NCBI GenBank assembly: GCA_030150265.1
Contig: JASLGG010000020.1
Coordinates: 20,598 to 84,597 of the forward strand
Direction: 5' to 3'
Length of the DNA stretch: 64,000 nucleotides
From: Protaetiibacter sp.
Lineage (GTDB): Bacteria > Actinomycetota > Actinomycetes > Actinomycetales > Microbacteriaceae
The notes under the pieces were generated by a model that worked only from the letters and a program-made list of their open reading frames with translations, searched no databases and was not told where the DNA came from. The position numbers and the translations under genes are program-made. Position 1 is the first letter of the stretch, and each line of letters begins with the position of its first letter. Positions 34,923 through 46,482 of the stretch are shown piece after piece.

Positions 34923-36887
34923 TCAGGACTCGTCGAACGGCTCGGGGTCGTCGAAGCGGGCGCGCAGCGGAAGCGGCGCGCGCCCCGGGCGCCCCGACCC
35001 GGGAACGGGCTTGCGGCGGGTGGCGGCCTGCCGGACGATCTCGCCGCGCACCGCCTTCGCGACGGCCGCCCCGTGCGCGTAGTCGAAGCGGACGAGCGCG
35101 CGGGCGCGACCGTCGACGGTGCGCTCGCCGATCAGCTCCGCGCCCTCCGGCAGGAGCGCCAGCGCCGCCTCGACGGCGTCCGGCACGCCGTCGAGGGTCG
35201 CCGTGCGCACGACGGGTGGAAAGCCGAGCGCGCGGCGGTCGGCCAGCTCCGCGCGCGCGAAGGCCGTCGTGTTGCCGGTCGACAGCGCGGTCGCGAGGCG
35301 GCCGCCCACGCCCACCAGGAAGACGCGCGCGTCGTCGGCGGCGAGGGCCGCCGCATCCGACCACCAGCGCAGGCAGTCCTCGGCGATCCGCAGCGTCTCG
35401 CGGGCCACCATCCGCTCGCCGTCGAGCAGCAGAACGGCGCGATACCCCCCGGCGGCGATCGGCTCCGCCCCGCGCGTGGCCACGACGAGCGCGGGCCGCT
35501 CGTCGACCTCGAAGATGCGCCGCTCGCCGTCGGACACGACGACACGGGCGCCCGGGAAGGCCCGGCCGAGCTCCTCCGCCGTGCGGGTGCTGCCGGCCCC
35601 CACGCGCACGAGTCGCGACGCCCCGCACTCCGTGCAGCGGAACGCCCGCTCCTCGCGGCCGCACCACAGGCAGCTGGGGGCGGCCCCCGCGCGCTGCTGC
35701 CGCAGCGGGCCCGCGCACCTGCGGCACCGGGCGGCGGTCCCGCACTCGCCGCAGCGCAGGCCCGGGGCGTATCCCGGACGCGCGACCTGCACGAGCACCG
35801 GACCGGTCTTCGCGGCCGCCGCGGCCTCCTGCCAGGCGAGGCCCGGGATGCGCGCGTGCTCGTCGGCGGGCGCTCCCGCCGCGTAGGCGGTCGGCACCAC
35901 GTGCGCACGCCGCGGGCGCACGGGTGCGAGCTCCGTCAGCCAGCCGAGCTCCACGAGCCGCTGCGCCTCGGTCGTGCGGGCGTGCGACGCGAGCACGAGC
36001 GCGCAACCTTGCTGCTCCTGGCGCACGAGCGCCGCATCCCGCGCGTGCACGTAGGGCGTGAGCGGCTCCGCGAGCAGCGGATCTCCGTCGTTCCACACCG
36101 CGAGCAGCCCGAGGCGTGCGGCCGGCGCATACACCGCCGAGCGGTTGCCCAGCACCACGACAGGGGCATCGCCCATGGCACGGAGCATCCCGCGGTAGCG
36201 TTCCGCGTCGGGCTGCGCCGAGTCGAACCGCACGATGCGATCGGCGGGGAGCAGGCTCGTGAGCGCGGCCTCGAGCTGCCGGGCATCACGGTGATCCGGG
36301 GCCACCAGGATGGCGGATGCGCCGCCGTGCACCGTGCGCGTCGCGAGCTGCGCGAGGGCGAGCGCCCAGCGCCCGACCCAGTGCTCCCCCACCGGCACGA
36401 CCCCCGGGTCGACCGCGAGCGAGGCGCGGCCGCCGGCGAGCAGCGCCTCGATCTCCGCCTCCGCGTAGCCGTCGACCGGCGGCGCGTCGCCGACGAGGGG
36501 CGCCGGATCGGTGCCGCCTGCCGCACGTGCCGCGAGCCAGGACTTCTCGACCCGCACCTGGCGCTTCGGGATCGCGAGCCGCAGCACGTCGATCGCCGAG
36601 CCCGCCGCGCGGTCGGCGACCGCGCGCGCGAGACGCCAGACCTCGGGGCGCAGCACCTCCGCCGCCGAGGTCACCGCGTCGAGGTCCGAGAGCGGGCCCG
36701 GGTGCTCCTGCTGGGTGGCGAGCTCCACTACGAAGCCCTGCGTCATCCGGTTCGCCGAGCGCAGCGGCGCGCTGATCCGTACGCCCGGCACGACGCCCTC
36801 CATCCCCTCCGGGATGCGGTAGTCGAGCAGGCGGTCGAGTTGCGGCAGCGGGGTGTCGAGGATGACGCGGGCGATCGTGGGCTGCAT
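34923..36887 (-). CDS. priA: Primosomal protein N' (degenerate helicase PriA)
   Basis: PriA restarts stalled replication forks. The 654-residue protein keeps the N-terminal DNA-binding domain (LDRLLDYRIPEGM, PGVRISAPLR) and the zinc-binding cysteines of the helicase insert (CGECG, CRRC, CLWCG, CTECG near 375-420). The helicase ATP site is missing: where GxxGxGKT is expected there is no P-loop, and the DEAH position reads AVWNDGD. Actinobacterial PriA proteins are known to have lost these motifs and are annotated as probable non-helicase forms. ATG at 36885-36887. It lies 73 bp after metK, with a REP-like repeat in the gap. Confidence 0.92.
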   Translation of the reverse strand: MQPTIARVILDTPLPQLDRLLDYRIPEGMEGVVPGVRISAPLRSANRMTQGFVVELATQQEHPGPLSDLDAVTSAAEVLRPEVWRLARAVADRAAGSAIDVLRLAIPKRQVRVEKSWLAARAAGGTDPAPLVGDAPPVDGYAEAEIEALLAGGRASLAVDPGVVPVGEHWVGRWALALAQLATRTVHGGASAILVAPDHRDARQLEAALTSLLPADRIVRFDSAQPDAERYRGMLRAMGDAPVVVLGNRSAVYAPAARLGLLAVWNDGDPLLAEPLTPYVHARDAALVRQEQQGCALVLASHARTTEAQRLVELGWLTELAPVRPRRAHVVPTAYAAGAPADEHARIPGLAWQEAAAAAKTGPVLVQVARPGYAPGLRCGECGTAARCRRCAGPLRQQRAGAAPSCLWCGREERAFRCTECGASRLVRVGAGSTRTAEELGRAFPGARVVVSDGERRIFEVDERPALVVATRGAEPIAAGGYRAVLLLDGERMVARETLRIAEDCLRWWSDAAALAADDARVFLVGVGGRLATALSTGNTTAFARAELADRRALGFPPVVRTATLDGVPDAVEAALALLPEGAELIGERTVDGRARALVRFDYAHGAAVAKAVRGEIVRQAATRRKPVPGSGRPGRAPLPLRARFDDPEPFDES

Positions 36888-36909
36888 CAGCAGGCGCTCC
36901 CGACGGCTC

Positions 36910-36947
36910 GGTCCCGATACACGGCTGCGCCGCTACTCGACCAGCGG
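36910..36947. repeat. Microbacteriaceae-type REP-like hairpin, copy 2
   Basis: Plus strand GGTCCCGATAC, ACGGCTGCGCCG core, then CTACTCGACCAGCGG. It shares the right arm exactly with copy 1 and the left arm with one change. Located between the metK stop (36961) and the priA start (36887). Confidence 0.7.
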
Positions 36948-36960
36948 GCGGCCGGCACGT

Positions 36961-38157
36961 TCAGAGCCCTGCGGCGGTGCGCAGCTCCTCGACGCGGTCG
37001 AGGCGCTCCCAGGTGAAGTCGGGCAGCTCGCGGCCGAAGTGACCGTATGCGGCCGTCTGGGCGTAGATCGGCCGCAGCAGATCGAGGTCGCGGATGATCG
37101 CCGCGGGGCGCAGGTCGAACACCTGACGGATGGCGTCGGTGATGATCGCGTCGGAGACGGCGCCCGTGCCGAAGGTCTCGACGTAGAGCCCGACGGGCGC
37201 GGCCTTGCCGATCGCGTAGGCGACCTGCACCTCGAGCCGGTCGGCGAGGCCGGCCGCGACCGCGTTCTTGGCCACCCAGCGCATCGCGTAGGCGGCGGAG
37301 CGGTCGACCTTCGACGGGTCCTTGCCCGAGAACGCGCCGCCGCCGTGTCGTGCCGCGCCGCCGTAGGTGTCGACGATGATCTTGCGCCCGGTGAGGCCGG
37401 CGTCACCCTGCGGGCCGCCGATCTCGAACCGGCCGGTGGGGTTGATGAAGCGCTGCGCGCCCTCCCACGGCAGGTCCACGCGCTCGAGCACGGGCCGCAC
37501 GACGAGCTCGAACAGCTCGGCGCGGAGCTGCTCGTTCGACACCTTGGGCGAGTGCTGCGCCGACATCACGATCGTCTCGATCGTGCGGGGCGTCACGCCG
37601 TCGTAGCCGACCGTGACCTGCGTCTTGCCGTCGGGGCGCAGGTAGTCGACCTCCCCGCGGTGCCGCACCTCGGCGAGCCGCTCCGCGAGGCGGTGCGAGA
37701 GCCAGATCGGCAACGGCATGAGCTCGGGCGTCTCGCGCGTCGCATAGCCGAACATGATGCCCTGGTCGCCCGCGCCCTGCCGGTCGAGGTCGTCGACGCT
37801 CGTTCCCTCGCGGGTCTCGAACGCGTCGTCGACGCCCTGGGCGATGTCGGGCGACTGCCCGCCGATCGAGACCGAGACGCCGCACGAGCGGCCGTCGAAC
37901 CACACGTCGGACGAGTCGTAGCCGATCTCGGTGATCTTCTTGCGCACGATCGCGGGGATCTCGACGTACCCCGAGGTGGTGACCTCGCCCGCGACGTGCA
38001 CGAGGCCCGTCGTGACGAGCGTCTCGACGGCGACGCGGGCGTGCGGGTCGACCGCGAGCAGGGCGTCGAGGATCGAGTCGCTCACCTGGTCGCACAGCTT
38101 GTCGGGGTGCCCCTCGGTGACGGATTCCGAGGTGAAGAGACGCAGAGAGGAGCTCAC
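36961..38157 (-). CDS. metK: S-adenosylmethionine synthetase
   Basis: Makes S-adenosylmethionine from methionine and ATP. 398 residues in three repeats. Signatures: TSESVTEGHPDKLCDQ near the N-terminus, the loop GAGDQGIMFGYA, and GGGAFSGKDPSKVDRSAAY binding the phosphates. GTG at 38155-38157 gives the family N-terminus (SSSLRLFTSES); no strong ribosome site is visible. It follows coaBC by 47 bp. Confidence 0.97.
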   Translation of the reverse strand: MSSSLRLFTSESVTEGHPDKLCDQVSDSILDALLAVDPHARVAVETLVTTGLVHVAGEVTTSGYVEIPAIVRKKITEIGYDSSDVWFDGRSCGVSVSIGGQSPDIAQGVDDAFETREGTSVDDLDRQGAGDQGIMFGYATRETPELMPLPIWLSHRLAERLAEVRHRGEVDYLRPDGKTQVTVGYDGVTPRTIETIVMSAQHSPKVSNEQLRAELFELVVRPVLERVDLPWEGAQRFINPTGRFEIGGPQGDAGLTGRKIIVDTYGGAARHGGGAFSGKDPSKVDRSAAYAMRWVAKNAVAAGLADRLEVQVAYAIGKAAPVGLYVETFGTGAVSDAIITDAIRQVFDLRPAAIIRDLDLLRPIYAQTAAYGHFGRELPDFTWERLDRVEELRTAAGL

Positions 38158-38204
38158 GGACAGCCTGTTCGGTCGAGTCGTCGAATGGAAGGCGACGCGG
38201 CCCC

Positions 38205-39395
38205 TCAGCGCAGCAGATCGAGGATCGCGTCCGCGACCTCGCGCTTGGTGCCGCTCGCCTGGGCCACTATATCGCCGGCTCTCGACAGCATGACGACCGC
38301 GTTGCCCTCGGTTGCGAAGCCCTCGCGCCAGCCGACCCTGTTGACGACCAGATAGTCGCATCCCTTGCGCGCGATCTTCGCCCGGCCGAGCGCGAGGAGC
38401 GCCTCGTCGTCGGGTTCCGTCTCCGCCGCGAACCCCACCACGACCCGGCTCCCGGGGCTCGACGCCGCGAGCTCGGCCAGGATGTCGGGGTTGCGCACCA
38501 GGCGCAGCACGAGCTCGTCGCCCTGCTGCTCCTTCTTGATCTTCGCCTCCGCGACCTCCGCCGGGCGGTAGTCGGCCACCGCCGCCGCCATGACGACCGC
38601 ATCCGCGTTCGCGGCCGCCTCGAGCGTCACGGAGCGGAGCTCCTCGGCCGAGCCCGCCTCGCGCAGCTCGACGCCGTGCGGCGCGGGCACCTCGAGATGC
38701 GCCGCGACGAGGACGACCTCGGCGCCGCGGTCGCGCGCCGCCTCCGCGAGGGACACCCCCTGGCGACCGCTCGAGCGGTTGCCGAGGAAGCGCACGGGAT
38801 CGAGCGGCTCGCGGGTGCCGCCGGCCGTCACGACGATGCGCCGGCCCGCGAGGTCGCGCGGCCGGAGCGCCGCGAGGGCGGCGTCGACGATCTCGGCGGG
38901 CTCCGCCATGCGTCCCGGACCGCTGTCGGAGCCGGTGAGCTGGCCGGATGCGGGGCCCACCACGTGCACGCCGCGCGCCCGCAACGTCGCCACGTTGTCG
39001 CGTGTCGCCGGGTTCTGCCACATCTCGGTGTGCATCGCGGGCGCGACCACGAGCGGCGCCGTCGAGGCGAGGATGGTGGTGCCGAGCAGGTCGTCGGCGA
39101 GCCCCGCCGCGAGCTTCGCGAGCGTGTTGGCCGTCGCCGGGGCGACCACGACGAGGTCGGCCGACTGCCCGAGCGCCACATGGCGCACCTCCGCAACCCC
39201 GTCGAAGAGCTGGGTCTCGACCGGGTTGCGGCTGATGGCCTCGAGGGTCGGGCGACCCACGAAACGCAGGGCGGCATCCGTCGCGACGACGTGCACCTCG
39301 TGCCCGCGGAGCACGAGCTCGCGCACGACGCCGACCGCCTTGTAGGCGGCGATGCCGCCCGAGACGCCGACGACGACGCGCAGGGAGGGGCTCAT
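38205..39395 (-). CDS. coaBC: Bifunctional CoaBC (Dfp)
   Basis: CoaB joins phosphopantothenate and cysteine with CTP, CoaC decarboxylates the product with FMN: steps two and three of coenzyme A synthesis. 396 residues. CoaC part (1-180): GVSGGIAAYK, catalytic His72, VVAPATANTLAK and PAMHTEMW. The substrate flap reads LTGSDSGPGRM, without the cysteine of E. coli Dfp Cys158; I recall the LTGxDSG form in other actinobacteria, so I do not call it broken. CoaB part (182-396): TAGGTREPLDPVRFLGNRSSG and KIKKE with the catalytic lysine near 288. ATG at 39393-39395. Confidence 0.95.
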   Translation of the reverse strand: MSPSLRVVVGVSGGIAAYKAVGVVRELVLRGHEVHVVATDAALRFVGRPTLEAISRNPVETQLFDGVAEVRHVALGQSADLVVVAPATANTLAKLAAGLADDLLGTTILASTAPLVVAPAMHTEMWQNPATRDNVATLRARGVHVVGPASGQLTGSDSGPGRMAEPAEIVDAALAALRPRDLAGRRIVVTAGGTREPLDPVRFLGNRSSGRQGVSLAEAARDRGAEVVLVAAHLEVPAPHGVELREAGSAEELRSVTLEAAANADAVVMAAAVADYRPAEVAEAKIKKEQQGDELVLRLVRNPDILAELAASSPGSRVVVGFAAETEPDDEALLALGRAKIARKGCDYLVVNRVGWREGFATEGNAVVMLSRAGDIVAQASGTKREVADAILDLLR

Positions 39396-39407
39396 CGGCG
39401 CACGTGG

Positions 39408-39451
39408 CTGGTCTCGAGACGCGTCGCTGCGCAGCGCTCCGGAGCCAGCGG
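39408..39451. repeat. Diverged REP-like hairpin, copy 3
   Basis: Plus strand CTGGTCTCGAGACGCGT, the palindromic core CGCTGCGCAGCG, then CTCCGGAGCCAGCGG. It lies wholly between the coaBC start and the rpoZ stop. The left arm GGTCTCGA-AC and the right end CAGCGG match the other copies; the right arm has CGGAGCCAG in place of TCGACCAG. Confidence 0.5.
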
Positions 39452-39461
39452 CGGCATCGGG

Positions 39462-39716
39462 CTACTCGGCGAGCGGCGTGAGGACGAGCTTGTCCTCGTT
39501 GATCTCGTGGAGGGCGACCGAGAGCGGCTTGTCGTCGATCGTCGAGTCGACGAGCGGGCCGACGTTGTCGAAGAGCGAGCCCTCGTGCAGGTCGGCGTAG
39601 TAGTCGTTGATCTGACGCGCGCGCTTCGCGGCGAAGATCACCAGCTGGTACTTCGAGTCCACCTTGGACAGCAGCTCGTCGATGGGCGGGTCGATGATGC
39701 CCTTGTTGTCGGCCAT
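39462..39716 (-). CDS. rpoZ: RNA polymerase omega subunit
   Basis: Omega helps RNA polymerase assembly. 84 residues with the conserved helix SKYQLVIFAAKRARQINDYYADL (about 21-43) that contacts beta-prime, then the actinobacterial loop LFDNVGPLVDSTIDDKPLSVALHEI. ATG at 39714-39716, 11 bp after the mIHF-Gmk gene, in the conserved gmk-rpoZ-coaBC-metK order. Confidence 0.96.
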   Translation of the reverse strand: MADNKGIIDPPIDELLSKVDSKYQLVIFAAKRARQINDYYADLHEGSLFDNVGPLVDSTIDDKPLSVALHEINEDKLVLTPLAE

Positions 39717-39727
39717 TCCGGCTCTCC

Positions 39728-40633
39728 TCACGATCTCGTGCGCGCGGAAGGCGTTCCGGGCACTGCCAGCAATTCTACGACCTCCTGAGCGGCGAGGCCG
39801 ACGTCGTTGTTCACGACCTTCACGTCGAACTCGTCCTGCGCGGCGAGCTCGACCTTCGCGGTCTCGAGCCGACGCGCCTGCTCGGCCGCATCCTCGGTGC
39901 CGCGGCCGGTGAGCCGGCGCACGAGCTCCTCCCAGCTCGGGGGCAGCAGGAAGACGAGCAGCGCCTCCGGCATCGCGCGCCGCACCGAGCGGGCGCCCTG
40001 CAGGTCGATCTCGAGCAGCACGCTGCGCCCGGAGGCGAGCGCCGCCTCGATCGGCGGCCGCGGCGTGCCGTAGCGGGAGGCGTTGTGCACGGTCGCGTAC
40101 TCGAGGAACTCGCCGCGCTCGATCATCCGGTCGAACTGCTCGTCGCTCACGAAGTAGTAGTGCACGCCGTCGATCTCGCCGGGGCGGGGCGGCCGCGTCG
40201 TCGCCGAGACGCTCAGCAGCACCTCGGGGTAGTTCTCGCGGATGTACGCCGACACCGTGCCCTTGCCGACCGCGGTCGGTCCCGCGAGCACCACCAGGCG
40301 GCTGCGGGTGCGCGCCGGGTGTCGCGCCTCGAGCCAGGCGCGCAGCTTCTCGCGCTGGCGGGCTCCGAGGCCGCCGACGCGCTTGGCGTCCGCGATCGCG
40401 AGCTCCTCCATGATGCGGGCGACCCGCGTCGGGCCGATCCCGGGCAGGCTCGTGAGGAGCTCGCGCACCCGGAGGGTGCCCTCCGCGCTCGAGGGGTCGG
40501 CCCATGCCGCCTCCGCCACCTCGAGCGCGTCGCGCTCGCGCCGATGCACGGCGTCCTTCACGGCGGCGCGGGCACGGCGCGCCGCGACCGCGGCGCGCCC
40601 GGCCGCGATCCGGTCGACCTCGGGCATCGTCAT
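39728..40633 (-). CDS. gmk: mIHF-guanylate kinase fusion protein
   Basis: A 301-residue protein in one continuous frame made of two units. Residues 1-107 are actinobacterial integration host factor (mIHF), a nucleoid-associated DNA-binding protein: AAVAARRARAAVKDAV, then LPGIGPTRVARIMEEL and KRVGGLGARQREKL, the helix-two-turn-helix region. Residues 112-293 are guanylate kinase (GMP to GDP): P-loop GPTAVGKGT at 118-126, SVSATTRPPRPGEIDGVHYYF, EFLEYATVHNASRYGTP, EIDLQGARSVR. The ATG at 40631-40633 overlaps the pyrF stop (ATGA). In mycobacteria the two are neighbouring separate genes (Rv1388, Rv1389) at this same place. A GTG at residue 114 or 115 could start a free kinase, but very close to the first strand. 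Confidence 0.93.
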   Translation of the reverse strand: MTMPEVDRIAAGRAAVAARRARAAVKDAVHRRERDALEVAEAAWADPSSAEGTLRVRELLTSLPGIGPTRVARIMEELAIADAKRVGGLGARQREKLRAWLEARHPARTRSRLVVLAGPTAVGKGTVSAYIRENYPEVLLSVSATTRPPRPGEIDGVHYYFVSDEQFDRMIERGEFLEYATVHNASRYGTPRPPIEAALASGRSVLLEIDLQGARSVRRAMPEALLVFLLPPSWEELVRRLTGRGTEDAAEQARRLETAKVELAAQDEFDVKVVNNDVGLAAQEVVELLAVPGTPSARTRS

Positions 40634-41465
40634 CTCGGCCACGATGCCACCTCCGCGACGGCGGCGTCGATCGCCGCTCCGAGCGCATCCGGTCCCGCGG
40701 CGAGCACCGAGCGCGAGACGTTGGGCAGCACCTGCCGGAGGACCGTGCCGAACAGCCGGGGCCCGTCGCCGAGCTCGGCACCCTGCGCGCCGAAGCCCGG
40801 CGCCAGGATGAGCGCGCGCTCGAGCGACGCGTCGTCGAGGCCCAGCGCGTGACGATCGGCCGTGGCCCCCACGACGAGCCCGACCGCGCCGAGCGGGTCG
40901 CCGGCAGCCGCGTTGAGCCGCTGCACCTCGCGCGCGACCCGCAGCGCCACCGTCTCCCCCTCGGCCGCACGTGCGCCCTGCAGCGCCGCGGCCTCGGGAT
41001 TGCTCGTGGCGGCGAGCACGAACAGGCCCTTCCCGGCGTCCATCGCGTGTGCGGCGGTCGCGAGCAGCGACTCCGGACCGAGGAACGGGTTCACCGTCAG
41101 AGCGTCGGCCTCGAGCGGCGAGCCGGGTGTCAGCCAGGCGGCCGCATAGCCGTCCATGGTCGAGCCGATGTCGCCGCGCTTGGCGTCCGCGATCGTGAGG
41201 AGGCCGCCCGCACGCGCCGCGGCGAGCACCTCCTCGAGCGCCGCGAAGCCCGCGGCGCCGAAACGCTCGAAGAACGCCACCTGAGGCTTCACGACCCCGA
41301 CACGCGCAGCCGCCGCGTCGATGGCCCGCAATCCGAACTCCCGCACGCCCGCCGCGTCGTCGTCGAGACCCCACGCGGCCAGCAGGTGCGGATGCGGATC
41401 GATGCCGACGCAGAGCGGCCCGCGCGCGGCCACCGCCTCCGCGAGGCGACCCCCGAAGCCCGTCG

Positions 41466-41469
<4 letters not shown>
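40630..41469 (-). CDS. pyrF: Orotidine 5'-phosphate decarboxylase
   Basis: Final step of UMP synthesis. 279 residues, the longer type 2 branch. Catalytic segment LTIADAKRGDIGSTMDGYAAAW with Lys and Asp residues, opening LCVGIDPHPHLL, and LAPGFGAQGAE near the phosphate site. ATG at 41467-41469 overlaps the carB stop; it precedes the mIHF-Gmk gene with a four-base overlap, so the kinase is co-translated with pyrimidine genes. Confidence 0.96.
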
Positions 41470-44767
<3,298 letters not shown>

Positions 44768-44768
<1 letters not shown>

Positions 44769-45928
44769 TAGTTCTTCTTCTCCGCGAGGTGGGCAGCGAC
44801 CATGTCATGGAAGCGGTCGAACAGGTAGTTGGCGTCGTGGGGCCCCGCCGCCGCCTCCGGGTGGTACTGCACCGAGAAGGCGGGGATGTCGAGGGCGCGC
44901 AGGCCCTCCACGACGTTGTCGTTGAGTCCCACGTGGCTCACCTCGAGCCGGCCGTAGCCGTGCGGGCTCTCGACGACGCCGTCGATCGGCGCGTCGACCG
45001 CGAAGCCGTGGTTGTGCGCGGTGATCTCCACGCGTCCGGTGGCCTTGTCGAGCACGGGCTGGTTGATGCCGCGGTGGCCGTAGGGCAGCTTGTAGGTGCC
45101 GAGGCCGAGGGCGCGGCCGAGCAGCTGGTTGCCGAAGCAGATGCCGAAGAACGGCAGGCCGGCGTCGAGCACGCCGCGCAGGAGCGCCACGTGGTCGTCG
45201 GATGCCGCGGGGTCGCCCGGGCCGTTCGAATAGAACACCGCGACCGGCTCGATCGCGAGCAGCTGGTCGAGGGTGACGTCCTGCGGGAGCACGTGCACCT
45301 CGAAGCCGCGGTCGGCGAGGTTGTCGACCGTCGCCTGCTTGACACCGAGGTCGAGCACCGCGAGCACGCCCAGCCGCTCGAGACCCAGCCGCTCGCCGCG
45401 GGCGGGGGTGACGGTCGCGGAGGTCACCGAGACCTCGGCCGAGAGGTTGCGGCCCGCCATCTGCTCGGCCGCGCGCACGATCGCGAGCTGCTCCTCCGCG
45501 CCGAGCGCGGCATCCGCGCCCGAGAAGATGCCCGCGCGCATCGAGCCGGCGTCCCGCAGCCGCCGGGTGACGGCGCGCGTGTCGATGCCGGCGATGCCGA
45601 CGACGCCGTTCGCCTCGAGGTCGTCGTCGAGGCTGCGGTTCGCGCGGAAGTTGGAGACGACGCGGGAGGGGTCGCGCACGACGTAGCCCGACACCCAGAT
45701 GCGGCGGGACTCCGGGTCCTCGTCGTTGACCCCCGTGTTGCCGATGTGCGGTGCCGTCATCACGACGATCTGACCGGCGTAGCTCGGGTCGGTGAGGGTC
45801 TCCTGGTACCCGGTCATCCCGGTGGCGAAGACGGCCTCGCCGAGGGTGCGGCCGTGGGCGCCGTAGGCGCGTCCGGTGTAGCGGCTGCCGTCCTCGAGGA
45901 CGAGGACCGCGGGGGCGGTGTCGGTCAT
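44768..45928 (-). CDS. carA: Carbamoyl-phosphate synthase small subunit
   Basis: The glutaminase subunit that supplies ammonia to CarB. 386 residues: N-terminal domain with TGMTGYQETLTDPSYAGQ, and a class I amidotransferase domain with nucleophile Cys264 (FFGICFGNQLLG) and the His356/Glu358 pair (VQYHPEA). GICFGNQ replaces the more usual GICLGHQ. ATG at 45926-45928 overlaps the stop of the PH-like gene (ATGA). Confidence 0.97.
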
Positions 45929-46482
45929 GCGGGGGCCTCTCCCTCGGCGTGGTCGGTGGTGCCGTCGGGCTCGGGGGTGACGGCGCGCGCGGCGTCGGCC
46001 GCGGCGGGCGACAGCTCGGTGAGCTGCTCGAGCAGGCGGTCGGGGTCGTCGGCGCGCAGGTAGCTGTCGACGGCGGTCCCGCCGAGCTCCCAGCGCACGA
46101 AGACCAGGCCGCCGTCCTCGACGCCCTTGTCGATCGTCCAGCTGGCGAGCCCGACGCCGCGGATGTCGGCGAGCGGGATGAAGGCGGGCGCGCTCCCGGC
46201 GAGGTCGAGCACGATGCCGCCCCGCGCGATGCGCACCTCGCCCTTGGCACGGAAACCGAGCCCGCCCACGACGACGCGCTCGAGCGGCTGCTCGGCGAGC
46301 GTCGTGGCGACGTAGAGCACGCGCTCGCGGCCGAGCTCCTCCCCCACCTCAGGCGGCGGAACGGGCACGACGTCGAGGTGCGCCTGGCGGCGGCGGCGGT
46401 TGCGCCATCCGAGCGCCATGAAGGTCAGCGCGATCACGATCATCGCGCCGATCACGAGCGCGGGAACCAGCCGTTCAGCCAC
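45925..46482 (-). CDS. PH-like membrane protein of the pyr operon
   Basis: A 185-residue protein: one N-terminal transmembrane helix (about 5-25), a basic stop-transfer GWRNRRRRQ, then a cytoplasmic beta-rich domain (about 55-160) that resembles the bacterial PH-like fold, with PLERVVVGGLGFRAKGEVRI, FIPLADIRGVGLAS and RWELGGTAVDSYLRA strands. The acidic tail is disordered. It corresponds in position to Rv1382 of M. tuberculosis, between pyrC and carA; no function is known. GTG at 46480-46482 lies inside the pyrC end (8-base overlap), so it is coupled to pyrC. Confidence 0.82.
   Translation of the reverse strand: MAERLVPALVIGAMIVIALTFMALGWRNRRRRQAHLDVVPVPPPEVGEELGRERVLYVATTLAEQPLERVVVGGLGFRAKGEVRIARGGIVLDLAGSAPAFIPLADIRGVGLASWTIDKGVEDGGLVFVRWELGGTAVDSYLRADDPDRLLEQLTELSPAAADAARAVTPEPDGTTDHAEGEAPA

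Noticed and set aside
38155..38172. Leaderless promoter for metK (CAGGCT before the GTG)
   Set aside because: The hexamer does not begin with T and lies only four bases from the start codon, unlike the 6-7 base spacing of the other sites.
39462..39476. rpoZ ending in TPLAE as a fourth repeat remnant, like PLVE in coaE
   Set aside because: The nearby repeat copy ends before this point and the flanking bases do not match the repeat arm; the similarity is short and may be chance.
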